A stretch of 64,000 bases of DNA from Serratia inhibens (GCF_003591175.1 NZ_QYYG01000007.1:186001-250000), one strand, 5' to 3'. Positions 1 to 10,432 are shown, counted from the stretch's first letter. The notes: a model not told the origin generated them from the letters alone. Numbers and translations: made by a program.

Positions 1-273
1 TACCTGGAGTGGAGAAAAGAGAAACTGATTCGGCAGATCCAGCAACAACGGCTGGATCTGGCCGAAAACAAAACTCTGTGGCTGGAAAAAACCGAACGCA
101 TCGATCGCGGCTGGCAAACCCTTTTCGGCCTGCGCAAATACCTGGTTGTCGGCTCCAGCGTGATGGCGCTTTACGGCATCCGCCACCCAAGCAAACTGAT
201 TCGCTGGTCACGCCGCGCCTTTGGCATCTTCGGTACTATCCGATTGATCCAGAAAACCTTTTCTTCCAAGTAA
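1..273 (+). CDS. yqjK: YqjK-like protein, 3' part (5' end outside window)
   Basis: The reading frame is open from base 1 and ends with TAA at 271-273, giving 90 residues. The N-terminus, probably only about ten residues, lies outside the window. The product is basic and begins with a charged, probably coiled segment, followed by a single hydrophobic stretch near residues 48-58. It matches what I remember of the E. coli YqjK family (about 99 aa), which lies directly upstream of yqjF, as here. Function is unknown. The genes before it in E. coli (yqjD, yqjE) encode inner-membrane or ribosome-associated proteins, so a membrane-linked role is only a guess from context. Confidence 0.72.
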   Translation, partial: YLEWRKEKLIRQIQQQRLDLAENKTLWLEKTERIDRGWQTLFGLRKYLVVGSSVMALYGIRHPSKLIRWSRRAFGIFGTIRLIQKTFSSK

Positions 274-569
274 ATCCCCCTTTTTTATTCAACGCTTTCG
301 TCGTTACGCCCGCTTTTTCACAGAAATTCATTCTTTCTGTCGATAAAGGCTGGGCAACTTTCTGATTCCCCATTATTTGTTAGCAGACTATAGATTCAGT
401 TTTTTTGAAAAAATACGACAGTTTTACTTGCTAACAACTGAATCGCTTCCCGATTAACATTCACTCCATCAAACGCATAACGGGCAGGACAGGGTCAGAA
501 ACCCGACATACCGCCCGCTAACATGGTCAACGCCAAGACTGGCGAACTAAAATCACTTTGGAGTAGATG

Positions 570-965
570 ATGAAAAAATTAGAAGATACAGGTTTGCTGG
601 TTGCTCGTATTCTGATGCCAATCCTGTTTATCGTGGCAGGTTACGGCAAAATGGGTGATGCCTATGCCGGCACCCAGCAATACATGCAGGCGATGGGCGT
701 ACCTGGCTTCTTGCTGCCGCTGACCATCTTGCTGGAGTTTGGCGGTGGCCTGGCAATTCTGTTCGGTTTCCTGACCCGCACCGTGGCGCTGTTCACTGCC
801 GGTTTTACCCTTCTGACCGCGGTACTGTTCCATACCAACTTTGCGGACGGCGTAAACCAGCTGATGTTCATGAAGAACCTGACTATCGCCGGTGGCTTCA
901 TCGTACTGGCGATTGCCGGCCCGGGCGGTTTCAGTATCGACCGTCTTCTGAACAAAAAGTGGTAA
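570..965 (+). CDS. yqjF: DoxX-family membrane protein YqjF
   Basis: A 131-residue inner-membrane protein of the DoxX/YqjF family, with about four hydrophobic helices, the usual length for this family. Two tandem ATGs occur at 567 and 570. I chose 570 because the GGAG at 560-563 is then six bases upstream, and because E. coli YqjF starts the same way (MKKLED). The biochemical role is not settled; DoxX relatives are linked to quinone or redox stress. It lies just before yqjG, a quinone-related reductase, which fits that idea. In E. coli the yqjF promoter is switched on by YhaJ when nitroaromatic breakdown products are present, and yhaJ is encoded 1.2 kb downstream here. Confidence 0.9.
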   Translation: MKKLEDTGLLVARILMPILFIVAGYGKMGDAYAGTQQYMQAMGVPGFLLPLTILLEFGGGLAILFGFLTRTVALFTAGFTLLTAVLFHTNFADGVNQLMFMKNLTIAGGFIVLAIAGPGGFSIDRLLNKKW

Positions 966-1038
966 GCTTCTAATACCGACTCAGGGGTCCGGCATGCCGG
1001 GCCCTTCTGCTTTTCACTCGGACACTAAGGAGATCATC

Positions 1039-2025
1039 ATGGGACAACTCGTCGATGGCGTTTGGCAAGACATCTGGTATGACACATCGTCCACCGGAGG
1101 CCGTTTCAAACGCTCAACCTCCCAGTTCCGCAACTGGGTGACCGCAGACGGCCAGCCGGGCGAACACGGTACCGGCGGTTTTAAAGCGGAGAAAGATCGT
1201 TATCACCTGTATGTTTCACTCGCCTGTCCTTGGGCGCACCGCACTTTGCTGATGCGCAAGCTGAAAGGGTTGGAGCAGATTATCCCGGTTTCCGTGGTAC
1301 ACCCGCTGATGCTGGAAAACGGCTGGACCTTCGGCCAGGACTTCCCTGAAACGACCGGCGACAGCCTCTATCACTCAGACTTTCTCTATCAGCTTTACCT
1401 GCGCGCCGATGAACACTATACCGGCCGCGTAACGGTACCGGTGCTGTGGGACAAACAGCAGCAGACCATCGTCAGCAATGAATCCGCCGACATCATCCGC
1501 ATGTTCAACAGTGCATTTGACGGTGCCGGCGCTCGCGCGGGGGATTATTATCCCCACGACCTGCGCGGCAAAATCGATGAGCTGAACGGTTGGATTTATG
1601 ACCAGGTGAATAACGGTGTGTACAAGGCCGGTTTCGCCACCAGCCAGGAAGCCTATGACGAAGCGGTGAATGCGTTGTTTGACGCGTTGGCGCGGCTGGA
1701 GCAGATCCTGGGCCAACACCGTTACCTGACCGGCGATCGCCTGACCGAGGCCGACCTGCGCCTGTGGACCACGTTGGTGCGCTTCGATCCGGTGTATGTC
1801 ACCCATTTTAAATGCGACAAACACCGCATCAGCGATTATCTCAACCTGTACGGCTTCCTGCGCGATATCTACCAGATGCCGGGCATCGCCGAAACGGTTA
1901 GCCTGCCGCACATCCGCAACCATTATTACCGTAGCCACACCACTATCAATCCGCACGGCATTATTTCCATCGGGCCGGCGCAGGATCTGGACGAGCCACA
2001 CGGCCGCGACACACGTTTCAGTTAG
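1039..2025 (+). CDS. yqjG: Glutathionyl-hydroquinone reductase YqjG
   Basis: A 328-residue cytosolic xi-class glutathione transferase. It uses glutathione to reduce glutathionyl-hydroquinones to hydroquinones. The catalytic Cys63 is in the motif CPWAHR, at the same position as in E. coli YqjG. An N-terminal thioredoxin-like half is followed by an all-helical GST C-terminal half. The start is ATG 1039, seven bases after an AAGGAG at 1027-1032. The frame is open further upstream, to 994, but without homology. It follows yqjF by 73 bases and probably shares its transcript. Both genes have been tied to handling of quinones or aromatic compounds. Confidence 0.94.
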   Translation: MGQLVDGVWQDIWYDTSSTGGRFKRSTSQFRNWVTADGQPGEHGTGGFKAEKDRYHLYVSLACPWAHRTLLMRKLKGLEQIIPVSVVHPLMLENGWTFGQDFPETTGDSLYHSDFLYQLYLRADEHYTGRVTVPVLWDKQQQTIVSNESADIIRMFNSAFDGAGARAGDYYPHDLRGKIDELNGWIYDQVNNGVYKAGFATSQEAYDEAVNALFDALARLEQILGQHRYLTGDRLTEADLRLWTTLVRFDPVYVTHFKCDKHRISDYLNLYGFLRDIYQMPGIAETVSLPHIRNHYYRSHTTINPHGIISIGPAQDLDEPHGRDTRFS

Positions 2026-2061
2026 CCCGTTTTCCTCTTTCTTAGTGGAGGAGGAAACAGT

Positions 2062-2096
2062 CAAGGGCCCGCCGTGCTTGCACGTGCGGGCCCTTG
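2062..2096. terminator. GC-rich hairpin between convergent yqjG and yhaJ
   Basis: A perfect 11-bp inverted repeat (2062-2072 with 2086-2096) lies between the convergent genes yqjG and yhaJ. It has no strong T-run on either side, so it may act as a weak two-way terminator or as a transcript-stabilising hairpin. Confidence 0.55.
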
Positions 2097-2121
2097 GCGA
2101 TCAATGGCCGAACGCGGCCCG

Positions 2122-3027
2122 TTACTGCCGTTCCTGCTGAGCGAAGAGCCGTGGAATTTCGCGCAGGAACCAGGCTTTCGCCTCCCCCATGCTGTCGCGC
2201 CGCCAGGCCATGATGATATCGGCCTCACGGCTGTATTCCGGGCCCACCACCCTCAGGCGCCCTTCTTCAATGTCTTTTTCCACCAGCGGATAAGGCATGG
2301 TTGCCACGCCCAGGCCGGCCAGCAGCGCCAGGCGCTTGTCGCCAATGGTGCTGACCGTCAGGCGTTGCTGCTTGTCCAACAGCTGTACGGTCAACACCGG
2401 CCGTTCGCGGGCAGTATCCGCCACCGCAATGCCGCGGTACTTTACGCGCGTCAGTTCGGACAAGGGTTCCGGCTCCAGATGAATGGGGTGATCCGGTGCT
2501 GCGACATACACGCTCATCACTTTGTACAGTTTACGGGTGTTGATTTCTGACGAGGCGCGGAAATGCATGTCCGGCGCGATAACGATATCGGCGCGCCCTT
2601 GTTCCAGCCGCTCCCAGGCACCGGCCAGCACTTCGGTGAAGATCGATACCTGGGTATTGGCCTTCAGCGCCAGCTTGTCGACCAGCGGAAACAGTTTGCT
2701 CGCCGGCGACAGCGCTTCACTGACGATGGTCAAATGGGTTTCCCAACCGCGCGCCAGCGCTTCGGCATCCGTGGTCAGCTTGTCTGCCGCCTCCAGCAGC
2801 ACCCGTCCGCGCTCCAGCAACATGCGCCCGACGTTGGTGAACTTGGTACGGTGGCCGGAGCGATCGAACAGCACCACATCCAATTCTTCTTCCAATTTTT
2901 GCATGGTGTAGCTGAGCGCCGAGGGCACCCGCCCCAGCTCATCGGCTGCCGCAGCAAAGCTGCCACGTCGGTCGATCGCATCCATAACCCTTAACGCTTC
3001 AAGCGTTAACGCCCGATCTCTGGCCAT
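2122..3027 (-). CDS. yhaJ: LysR-type transcriptional regulator YhaJ
   Basis: A 301-residue LysR-family regulator: N-terminal winged helix-turn-helix (about residues 5-65, with the typical SFAAAADEL and PSALSYTMQKLE segments) and a C-terminal inducer-binding domain. It is very close to E. coli YhaJ, which senses products of 2,4-dinitrotoluene and activates yqjF. The gene is divergent from yhaK, with a 107-bp shared control region, and converges on yqjG. It therefore probably controls yhaK, itself and the yqjFG pair. The start ATG at 3027 matches the family start (MARDRALTLEALR). Confidence 0.92.
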   Translation of the reverse strand: MARDRALTLEALRVMDAIDRRGSFAAAADELGRVPSALSYTMQKLEEELDVVLFDRSGHRTKFTNVGRMLLERGRVLLEAADKLTTDAEALARGWETHLTIVSEALSPASKLFPLVDKLALKANTQVSIFTEVLAGAWERLEQGRADIVIAPDMHFRASSEINTRKLYKVMSVYVAAPDHPIHLEPEPLSELTRVKYRGIAVADTARERPVLTVQLLDKQQRLTVSTIGDKRLALLAGLGVATMPYPLVEKDIEEGRLRVVGPEYSREADIIMAWRRDSMGEAKAWFLREIPRLFAQQERQ

Positions 3028-3134
3028 CGAATCTCTCTGTCAGGAAATTTGAATATGCCGACCAGATTAACTGGCTAACAATCCGGCGTCCAGATGCTTA
3101 CCATTTGGATAATGAATTTAGAGAGCCGATTGCC

Positions 3135-3836
3135 ATGATTACATGCAGAACAGCACAACAATGCGGGCAAGCTGACTTTGGTTGGCTGCAGGCTCGCTAC
3201 ACCTTTTCTTTTGGACATTACTTCGATCCCAAGCTGATGGGCTACGCCTCATTGCGGGTGCTGAATCAGGAGGTGCTGGCGCCAGGTGCGTCGTTCCAGC
3301 CACGCACCTATCCCAGCGTGGATATCCTGAATCTGATCTTGCAGGGGGAAGCCGAATACCGCGACAACGACGGCAATACCGTGCGCGCCAAGACCGGAGA
3401 AGCCTTGTTGTTGGCCACGCAACCCGGGCTGAGCTACAGCGAACAAAACGTCAGCAGCGATACGCCGCTGACCCGTCTGCAACTGTGGTTGGACGCCTGC
3501 CCGGAGCGCAACAACGAGCGAGTACAGCGCCTGACGTTGCCGGATAACGGCTCGACATTGCTGGCGTCACCGGACGGTGCGCAAGGCAGCCTGCAACTGC
3601 GACAGCAGGTATGGATCCATCATTTGGATTTACAGCCGGGCGAACAGCAGACGTTTGCGCTGAACGGACAACGGGCTTACCTGCAGTCGATCCACGGCAC
3701 CATTGAAGCCAATGGCGACCGTAACGAAGGCCAACGGTTGACCTGCGGCGACGGGGCGTTTATCCATGAAGAGAACCGCCTGACGATCCGCGCCGAAACG
3801 CCGCTGCGCGCGCTGCTGATTGATTTGCCGGTGTGA
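3135..3836 (+). CDS. yhaK: Pirin-like bicupin YhaK
   Basis: A 233-residue pirin-family bicupin close to E. coli YhaK, a cytosolic protein reported to be sensitive to oxidants. The first cupin spans about residues 30-125 and the C-terminal domain about 150-233. I chose ATG 3135 (MITCRTAQQCGQ) because homology starts there, although the frame is open from an ATG at 3105. The gene is divergent from yhaJ and is likely to be under its control. No enzyme activity can be claimed from sequence. Confidence 0.9.
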   Translation: MITCRTAQQCGQADFGWLQARYTFSFGHYFDPKLMGYASLRVLNQEVLAPGASFQPRTYPSVDILNLILQGEAEYRDNDGNTVRAKTGEALLLATQPGLSYSEQNVSSDTPLTRLQLWLDACPERNNERVQRLTLPDNGSTLLASPDGAQGSLQLRQQVWIHHLDLQPGEQQTFALNGQRAYLQSIHGTIEANGDRNEGQRLTCGDGAFIHEENRLTIRAETPLRALLIDLPV

Positions 3837-3881
3837 ATCAAGCGGGCGCGGCATGCCGAACCCATTGAGTACAAATAGAAA

Positions 3882-3913
3882 AAACCCCGCGTAACTTGCG
3901 TCACGCGGGGTTT
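3882..3913 (-). terminator. Rho-independent terminator of rnpB (also usable by yhaK)
   Basis: An 11-bp perfect stem (3882-3892 with 3903-3913) lies 8 bp beyond the 3' end of RNase P RNA. Read on the minus strand it is followed by a run of six T, so it primarily ends rnpB. On the plus strand it ends with TTTCCTTTA and can also stop yhaK transcripts. Confidence 0.85.
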
Positions 3914-3921
3914 CCTTTATA

Positions 3922-4299
<378 letters not shown>

Positions 4300-4340
4300 G
4301 GCGCGGATAGTAGCGTTGCGCTCACGGCAGGTCAACCGCT

Positions 4341-5204
4341 TTACTGTTCTTGTTGCTCTAACGCGTATTTATATAACGCATTTTTCTTCACGCCGTGGAT
4401 TTCCGCCGCCAGCGCCGCCGCCTTTTTCAGCGGCAATTCTTTTTGCAGCAACGCCAGCGTGCGCAACGCTTCCAGCGGCAATGCGTCATCCTGCGCCTTA
4501 TGGCCTTCGACGATCAGCACCATTTCGCCGCGGCGACGCACTTCGTCTTCCTGCACCCAGGCCAGCAGTTCACCCACCGGCGCACCCGTGATGGACTCCC
4601 AGGTTTTGGTCAGCTCACGCGCCAGCACCACATAGCGCTGCGGCCCCCACACCGTGACCATGTCCTGCAAACTTTCCAGCAACCGGTGGGTCGATTCGTA
4701 GAAAATCAATGTGCGCGGTTCCTCTGCCAGCGCCATCAGCGTATCCTTACGCCCCTTGGTTTTCGCCGGCAGGAACCCTTCGTAACAGAAGCGGTCTGAA
4801 GCAACACCGGCGGCACAGAGTGCGGTGGTTGCCGCACAGGCGCCCGGCAGCGGTACCACGCGAATGCCGGCTTCGCGGCAACGGCGCACCAGGTGATAAC
4901 CGGGATCGTTGATCAACGGCGTGCCGGCATCGGAAACCAGCGCAATGCTCTGACCTTCCTGCAGTTTCGCCAGCAGTTGGTCCGCCTTTTGTTGTTCGTT
5001 ATGGTCATGCAGCGCAAACAGCCGCGCGCTAATCGCAAAGTGTTGCAACAGCAGCCCGGTGTGGCGCGTGTCCTCGGCCGCAATCAGATCAACGCTTTTC
5101 AGTACCTCTAACGCACGGTGGGTAATATCCCCCAAATTGCCGATGGGGGTGGGCACCACATACAGCGTTGATGCAGAAATGACTGATTGTTGGTGTTGAT
5201 TCAT
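4341..5204 (-). CDS. rsmI: 16S rRNA (cytidine1402-2'-O)-methyltransferase RsmI
   Basis: A 287-residue SAM-dependent methyltransferase of the tetrapyrrole-methylase fold. It puts the 2'-O-methyl group on C1402 of 16S rRNA, in the decoding centre. Visible family signatures are [13 protein letters not shown] at the N-terminus, AEDTRHTG, the [12 protein letters not shown] loop and the FYESTHR segment. Length and sequence match E. coli RsmI (286 aa). It is divergent from lpoA with only 62 bp between the start codons, the same arrangement as in E. coli. Confidence 0.95.
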   Translation of the reverse strand: MNQHQQSVISASTLYVVPTPIGNLGDITHRALEVLKSVDLIAAEDTRHTGLLLQHFAISARLFALHDHNEQQKADQLLAKLQEGQSIALVSDAGTPLINDPGYHLVRRCREAGIRVVPLPGACAATTALCAAGVASDRFCYEGFLPAKTKGRKDTLMALAEEPRTLIFYESTHRLLESLQDMVTVWGPQRYVVLARELTKTWESITGAPVGELLAWVQEDEVRRRGEMVLIVEGHKAQDDALPLEALRTLALLQKELPLKKAAALAAEIHGVKKNALYKYALEQQEQ

Positions 5205-5266
5205 TGTTTCATCCGGGTTGCCGATTTAATATTGAGCATCTTGAAAAAAACATCACTGGATACAGT

Positions 5267-7297
5267 ATGCTTTCCTCAACATTCGTTCGTACCAAAGCAG
5301 GGCGTTCAATGCCTGTCCGACTTACCGCAGTTATCGCGGCAGCCCTGTTCCTTGCAGGCTGTCCTGGTCAGGCCCCACAGACGCCGTCCGTCAATATACA
5401 GGACGAAGCGAGCGCCAGCTCCGATTACTATCTGAAGCAGCTGCAACAAAGTAGCGATGATAACAAGGCTGACTGGCAATTACTTGCTATTCGCGCACTG
5501 TTACGTGAAGGAAAACTGCCGCAGGCCGGTGAACAACTGAAGCAACTGCCGAAAAACCTCAGCAGCGTTCAGCAAGTTGAACGCCAGTTGTTGACCGCAG
5601 AATTGCAGGTGGCGAACAAAAGTTACGTGAGCGCCCGCAGCACGCTGGGCCATCTGGATAACGGTTCGCTGTCAGCCAACCAATTGGTGCGCTTCTACCA
5701 GGCGCAGATCGCCGCCAATCAGGGCAAAGCCTCTCTGCCGCTGATCCGCGCCTACGTTGCGCAGGAACCGCTGCTGACCGGCAAGGCTCATCAAACCAAT
5801 CTGGATCAAACCTGGCTGGCGCTGCTGCAGTTGACGCCGCAGGACATGAACAGCCTGGTGATCGATGCCAATGAAAATGTGTTGCAAGGCTGGCTGGATT
5901 TACTGCGCGTTTATCAAGATAACAAGCAAGATCCCGACCTGCTGAAAGCCGGCATCAAAGACTGGCAAAACCGTTACCCGCAGAACCCGGCGGCGAAAAC
6001 ATTGCCGGCGCAGCTGAATCAGGTGCTGAACTTTACCCAAGCTTCCACATCCAAAATTGCTCTGCTGCTGCCGATGAACGGCCAGGCAAAAGTGTTCGCC
6101 GATGCGATCCAACAAGGTTTTGAAGCGGCGAAAAACGGCATGGCCGCACCTGTACAGGCACCACAACAGCAATCTGAACCTGCCAACAATCCCGATCAGG
6201 CTTCAGCCTCTGCGGACGTCAATGCCAACGGTGCGGTAAGCACCTCGGCACCATCTGCGGATACCGCTTCCGTGACTGCGGCTCAGCCTTCTACGCCGTC
6301 CCAAGCGCCGATTACGCCGCCGCAGGCCACCAATGCGCAAATTAAAGTGTATGATACCACCAGCCAACCGCTGGCCGCGATACTGACGCAGGCACAGCAG
6401 GACGGCGCCACTCTGGTGGTGGGCCCGCTGCTGAAAGAGAACGTCGATCAGTTGTCCGGCACCACCACCACGCTGAACGTGCTGGCACTCAATCAGCCGG
6501 GAACGCCGAAAGACAATCCGAACATCTGTTACTTCGCCTTGTCGCCGGAAGACGAAGCGCGCGACGCGGCCCGTCACATGTGGGAACAACAAAAGCGCCA
6601 GCCGCTGCTGCTGATCCCGCGCGGTTCGTTCGGCGATCGCATTGCCAAAGCCTTTAACCAGGAGTGGCAAAAACTGGGCGGTCAGACCGTGCTGCAACAA
6701 GGCATCGGCTCTGCCGGCGAACTGCGTCAGTCGGTGAACAGCGGTGGCATCCGCATGACCGGTACGCCGATCTCCGCAGCACCGGCTCCGCAGGCCGTAA
6801 CCATTGCCGGGCTGACCATTCCGGCGCCGCCAAGCGATGTGCCTGCCGAGTCCGGCGATAACGTGGATGCGGTCTATATCGTGGCGACCCAGTCCCAACT
6901 GACGCTGATCAAACCGATGATCGACATGGCCACCACCTCGCGCAGCAAACCGGCAATGTACGCCAGCTCACGCAGTTATCAGGCCGGTGCCGGCCCGGAC
7001 TTCCGCCTGGAGATGGAAGGCCTGCAGTTCAGCGATATCCCGCTGTTGGCCGGGGCCAACCCGCAGCTGTTGCAGCAGGCGAGCAGCCGGTTCCGCAACG
7101 ACTATTCGCTGGTGCGTCTGTACGCAATGGGGATGGATGCCTGGACATTGGCCAATCACTTTGCTGAAATGCGCCAGCTCCCCGGTTTCCAGGTGTCCGG
7201 CTCCACCGGCATGCTGACCGCCTCACCGAGCTGTGTGATCAACAGGAAACTGCCTTGGCTGCAATACCGTCAGGGAATGGTCGTTCCGGTCTCTTGA
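5267..7297 (+). CDS. lpoA: Outer-membrane lipoprotein LpoA, activator of PBP1A
   Basis: A 676-residue outer-membrane lipoprotein that reaches through the periplasm to switch on the peptidoglycan synthase PBP1A. The lipoprotein signal ends at LAG-Cys32. Residues from about 50 to 290 form the helical TPR-like N-domain, and the C-domain resembles a periplasmic substrate-binding protein. Between them, near residues 310-370, is a low-complexity linker rich in Ala, Ser, Pro and Gln, which varies between species. I chose ATG 5267 because homology to E. coli LpoA begins there. Its last 43 bases overlap yraN. Confidence 0.94.
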   Translation: MLSSTFVRTKAGRSMPVRLTAVIAAALFLAGCPGQAPQTPSVNIQDEASASSDYYLKQLQQSSDDNKADWQLLAIRALLREGKLPQAGEQLKQLPKNLSSVQQVERQLLTAELQVANKSYVSARSTLGHLDNGSLSANQLVRFYQAQIAANQGKASLPLIRAYVAQEPLLTGKAHQTNLDQTWLALLQLTPQDMNSLVIDANENVLQGWLDLLRVYQDNKQDPDLLKAGIKDWQNRYPQNPAAKTLPAQLNQVLNFTQASTSKIALLLPMNGQAKVFADAIQQGFEAAKNGMAAPVQAPQQQSEPANNPDQASASADVNANGAVSTSAPSADTASVTAAQPSTPSQAPITPPQATNAQIKVYDTTSQPLAAILTQAQQDGATLVVGPLLKENVDQLSGTTTTLNVLALNQPGTPKDNPNICYFALSPEDEARDAARHMWEQQKRQPLLLIPRGSFGDRIAKAFNQEWQKLGGQTVLQQGIGSAGELRQSVNSGGIRMTGTPISAAPAPQAVTIAGLTIPAPPSDVPAESGDNVDAVYIVATQSQLTLIKPMIDMATTSRSKPAMYASSRSYQAGAGPDFRLEMEGLQFSDIPLLAGANPQLLQQASSRFRNDYSLVRLYAMGMDAWTLANHFAEMRQLPGFQVSGSTGMLTASPSCVINRKLPWLQYRQGMVVPVS

Positions 7298-7647
7298 GTC
7301 AACGCGCCAAGGGGGCGGGCTATGAGTTACAGGCCCGCCGCTATCTGGAACGCGCCGGGCTCACCTTCTTCGCCGCCAACGTTACGCTGCGCGGCGGTGA
7401 GCTCGATCTCATCATGCGCGATGGCCAAACCTGGGTGTTTGTTGAAGTCCGCTACCGCCGCAGCGACGCCTTTGGCGGTGCGGCCGCCAGTGTGACTTAC
7501 CGTAAACAGCAGCGATTGCTGCATGCCGCCGCCGTTTGGTTGGCGGGGCGCGGAGCCAGTTTTGACACATCGTCTTGCCGTTTTGATGTTTTGGCCATGA
7601 CCGGTAGCCAGTTAGAATGGATACCCAATGCCTTCAATGCGGATTAA
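7255..7647 (+). CDS. yraN: UPF0102 / YraN endonuclease-like protein
   Basis: A 130-residue protein of the UPF0102 family, which has a Holliday-junction-resolvase-like nuclease fold. The core motif is visible as GGELDLIM followed by VFVEVRYR. The start is TTG at 7255, inside the end of lpoA, with AGGAA at 7244-7248 six bases upstream; no in-frame ATG exists near. The overlap with lpoA also occurs in E. coli and suggests translational coupling. The biological role is not firmly known. Confidence 0.88.
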   Translation: MAAIPSGNGRSGLLSQRAKGAGYELQARRYLERAGLTFFAANVTLRGGELDLIMRDGQTWVFVEVRYRRSDAFGGAAASVTYRKQQRLLHAAAVWLAGRGASFDTSSCRFDVLAMTGSQLEWIPNAFNAD

Positions 7648-7698
7648 TCATGGTTTACCGGTGCAGACCGGCCCTTTGACTTAGTGGATTAATACAAC

Positions 7699-8289
7699 GT
7701 GCTGGATAGAATTAAAGCCTGTTTTACCGAAAGCATCCAAACCCAGATTGCGGCGGCGGAAGCCTTGCCCGACGCCATCTCGCGTGCCGCGATGACGCTG
7801 GTTCAATCCTTACTTAACGGTAATAAAATTCTGTGCTGCGGCAACGGTACCTCGGCGGCCAACGCGCAGCATTTCGCCGCCAGCATGATCAATCGCTTTG
7901 AAACCGAGCGCCCAAGCCTGCCGGCTATTGCCCTGAACGCCGATAACGTGGTGCTGACGGCGATCACCAACGATCGTCTGCACGATGAAGTCTATGCCAA
8001 GCAGGTGCGCGCCCTCGGCCATGCCGGCGACGTCTTGCTGGCAATTTCCACCCGCGGCAACAGCCGTGATATTGTGAAAGCGGTCGAAGCCGCAGTGACG
8101 CGTGATATGACGATTGTCGCGCTCACCGGTTACGACGGCGGGGAACTGGCCGGTTTGCTCGGCCAACAGGATGTCGAGATCCGTATCCCATCGCATCGCA
8201 GTGCTCGCATTCAGGAAATGCATATGCTCACAGTTAATTGCCTATGCGACCTGATAGATAATACGTTGTTTCCCCACCAGGACGATTAA
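7699..8289 (+). CDS. diaA: DnaA initiator-associating protein DiaA
   Basis: A 196-residue SIS-domain protein, almost identical to E. coli DiaA. It forms a tetramer that binds several DnaA molecules and helps them assemble at oriC, so replication starts on time. The SIS core is visible as [15 protein letters not shown] and STRGNSRDI. The start codon is GTG at 7699. It lies between yraN and dolP, and the operon lpoA-yraN-diaA-dolP is the same as in E. coli. Confidence 0.95.
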   Translation: MLDRIKACFTESIQTQIAAAEALPDAISRAAMTLVQSLLNGNKILCCGNGTSAANAQHFAASMINRFETERPSLPAIALNADNVVLTAITNDRLHDEVYAKQVRALGHAGDVLLAISTRGNSRDIVKAVEAAVTRDMTIVALTGYDGGELAGLLGQQDVEIRIPSHRSARIQEMHMLTVNCLCDLIDNTLFPHQDD

Positions 8290-8298
8290 GGAACTGAG

Positions 8299-8874
8299 AT
8301 GAAGCTGAAAGCCACATTTGCAGTGCTGTCCAGCGCCCTGCTGTTACAAGGCTGTATTGCCGGCGTTGTCGTCGGCAGCGCAGCTGTCGCCACCAAGAGC
8401 GCCACCGATCCGCGCAGCGTAGGCACTCAGGTAGACGACGGCACGTTGGAAGCCCGGGTCGAAAACGCCCTGAGTAAAGATCAACAACTGAAGAAAGACG
8501 CTCGGGTGGTTGCTACCGCCTATCAGGGGAAAGTGTTGCTGACCGGCCAGTCGCCGAGCACCGACCTTGCCGCCCGCGCCAAGCAAATAGCGATGGGCGT
8601 TGAAGGCACGGCCGAAGTGTATAACGAGATCCGTCAGGGAACGCCGGTCAGCCTGAGCACTGCGTCCTCGGATACCTGGATCACCACCAAGGTCCGTTCA
8701 CAGTTGCTGACCAGCGACACGGTGAAATCCTCTAACGTGAAAGTCACCACCGAAAACGGCGAGGTGTTCTTGCTGGGCCTGGTCACACAACAGGAAGCGC
8801 AATCGGCCGCGCAGATCGCCAGCCAGGTGAGCGGCGTGAAGCACGTCACCACCGCCTTTACCTTTGTGAAATAA
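8299..8874 (+). CDS. dolP: Outer-membrane lipoprotein DolP (YraP), two BON domains
   Basis: A 191-residue lipoprotein with a signal ending at LLQG-Cys19, followed by two BON domains (about residues 45-112 and 122-191). DolP sits at the division site and elsewhere on the outer membrane, binds anionic phospholipids and supports envelope integrity and BAM function. It follows diaA by 9 bp with GGAACTGAG before the ATG. In E. coli it also has its own sigma-E promoter; I did not find a convincing copy here. Confidence 0.93.
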   Translation: MKLKATFAVLSSALLLQGCIAGVVVGSAAVATKSATDPRSVGTQVDDGTLEARVENALSKDQQLKKDARVVATAYQGKVLLTGQSPSTDLAARAKQIAMGVEGTAEVYNEIRQGTPVSLSTASSDTWITTKVRSQLLTSDTVKSSNVKVTTENGEVFLLGLVTQQEAQSAAQIASQVSGVKHVTTAFTFVK

Positions 8875-8880
8875 CCTGCT

Positions 8881-8915
8881 GCGCCGGGATGGGCCTGAAA
8901 GCTTTATCCCGGCGC
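8881..8915. terminator. Hairpin between convergent dolP and mtgA
   Basis: A perfect 10-bp inverted repeat (8881-8890 with 8906-8915) fills the gap between the ends of dolP and mtgA. There is no T-run, so it is a weak or Rho-assisted two-way terminator at best. Confidence 0.5.
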
Positions 8916-8916
8916 G

Positions 8917-9648
8917 CTAATCCAGGTTATTTTCTTTCAAAAAACCTTCCCCACCCAGTTGCCGCATCTGGCGCATAATCCACTGCTGCCGTTGAATCAC
9001 ATAGCCGGAAGGCGCACCGGCCTTGAAACGATGCGGGTTCGGCAACACCGCCGCCAGCAGCGCCGCTTCAGAAGCGGTCAGGCGTTTAGCCGGCTTATTG
9101 AAAAAGCGTTGCGACGCCTCTTCCACACCGAATACCCCATCACCAAACTCAACGATATTCAGGTAAACCGTCAGGATGCGCCGTTTGGTCCACACCAGCT
9201 CAATCCCCGACGTCAGCCCGGCTTCCAACCCCTTGCGCAGCCAACTGCGGCCATCCCACAGAAACAGGTTTTTCGCCGTTTGCTGCGACAGCGTGGAGGC
9301 ACCGCGAATGCGTGTGGGGCGACGTTCGTTGTGGCTGAGCGCCTTTTCGATCGCCGCCACGTCGAAACCCCAATGTTCAGGGAACTTCTGGTCCTCCGCC
9401 GCCATGACAGCCAGCGCCATCTGCGGGGAAATATCGTCCATAGATACCCAGTCGGAGTGCGCCACATAGCCAAAATCGCCGCTCAGCCAGGCGCCGACCT
9501 GCCGCTCAACCATCACCGCAGAAAAAGGCACCGGCAAGAAAGCAAAAACCGCGATCCCAAGCAGCCACAGGCCAACAAGAGCAATAACTCCACGCTTCAG
9601 CCAAAACCAGGGTCGGGAAAAAATCGATTTGCCCGCGGACTTTCTCAT
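8917..9648 (-). CDS. mtgA: Monofunctional biosynthetic peptidoglycan transglycosylase MtgA
   Basis: A 243-residue inner-membrane enzyme of the GT51 family that polymerises lipid II into glycan strands without a transpeptidase domain. One N-terminal membrane anchor lies near residues 19-40. The catalytic glutamate is Glu85 in [13 protein letters not shown], and a second family motif, RGASTLSQQ, follows. Its ATG overlaps the stop codon of elbB by four bases (ATGA), so the two are translationally coupled. Confidence 0.94.
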   Translation of the reverse strand: MRKSAGKSIFSRPWFWLKRGVIALVGLWLLGIAVFAFLPVPFSAVMVERQVGAWLSGDFGYVAHSDWVSMDDISPQMALAVMAAEDQKFPEHWGFDVAAIEKALSHNERRPTRIRGASTLSQQTAKNLFLWDGRSWLRKGLEAGLTSGIELVWTKRRILTVYLNIVEFGDGVFGVEEASQRFFNKPAKRLTASEAALLAAVLPNPHRFKAGAPSGYVIQRQQWIMRQMRQLGGEGFLKENNLD

Positions 9649-10298
9649 TCAACTAAATCCAGTACCCGTGAAACCAGCTTATCAATCCCGTCGGCCGCCT
9701 CGCCGATAGATTTCGCCAACATATAGGCCGGCGTGGTCACCACTTTGTTCTCGATATCCACCACGATGTCATCAACCGGGCAAATAACCGGCTCGCCACC
9801 CATGGCATCAATCACTTCACCCAGGTCAGGATCGTTGCCAATGGTCAGCCGCACTTGTTGATCCAACAGCTTCGGCAGCAATGCGGGGCTAATACACATA
9901 AAACCAATTGGTTTATTTGCCTTATGCATTTGCTGCGTTAACTTAGCCAAATCTTTATCAATCCAGCATTCTGCCCCTTCACTGGCGAAGCTGCTGAGGT
10001 TCTTCGCCACGCCAAATCCACCGGGTACGATCAGCGCGTCCAACTGGCTGGCATCGGCCTGCGAAAGCGGCTGAATGTTCCCTCTGGCAATACGCGCCGA
10101 CTCGACCAAAACATTGCGTTCTTCCGGCACTTCATCGCCGGTTAAGTGATTAATAACATGAAGTTGAGATTTATCCGGTGCAAAGCACACCGCCTGTGCC
10201 CCCGCCCGGTCCAAGGCAAGCAGCGTCAGGACGGCTTCATGGATCTCCGCACCGTCATAAACTCCGCAGCCGCTCAGCACAACGCCAACGCTTTTCAT
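9645..10298 (-). CDS. elbB: ElbB (YhbL), DJ-1/GATase-like glyoxalase
   Basis: A 217-residue cytosolic protein of the type 1 glutamine-amidotransferase-like (DJ-1) superfamily. E. coli ElbB shows weak glyoxalase activity and was once tied to isoprenoid synthesis. Features include the [10 protein letters not shown] segment, VPGGFG, and the nucleophile-elbow cysteine in [12 protein letters not shown] chose ATG 10298, preceded by AGGAG; an upstream frame extension to 10349 has no homology. It lies upstream of mtgA with a 4-bp overlap, and its control region adjoins arcZ. Confidence 0.92.
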   Translation of the reverse strand: MKSVGVVLSGCGVYDGAEIHEAVLTLLALDRAGAQAVCFAPDKSQLHVINHLTGDEVPEERNVLVESARIARGNIQPLSQADASQLDALIVPGGFGVAKNLSSFASEGAECWIDKDLAKLTQQMHKANKPIGFMCISPALLPKLLDQQVRLTIGNDPDLGEVIDAMGGEPVICPVDDIVVDIENKVVTTPAYMLAKSIGEAADGIDKLVSRVLDLVE

Positions 10299-10396
10299 CA
10301 CCCGTACTCCTCTTAAGACTGTCAACTGGTTAGTGCTCGGAGTTAACAAACACTAATCTACATCACACATTTTAATGAATCTTCTAACAAGAGCGC

Positions 10397-10426
10397 TTAC
10401 ATTTGCTATGTTGTTGGCTGTATGAT
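10397..10426 (+). promoter_or_regulatory. Likely sigma-70 promoter of arcZ
   Basis: TTACAT at 10397-10402 and TATGAT at 10421-10426 are 18 bp apart and lie just upstream of the expected 5' end of ArcZ. This is a pattern call without experimental support. Confidence 0.5.
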
Positions 10427-10432
10427 GTTTAG

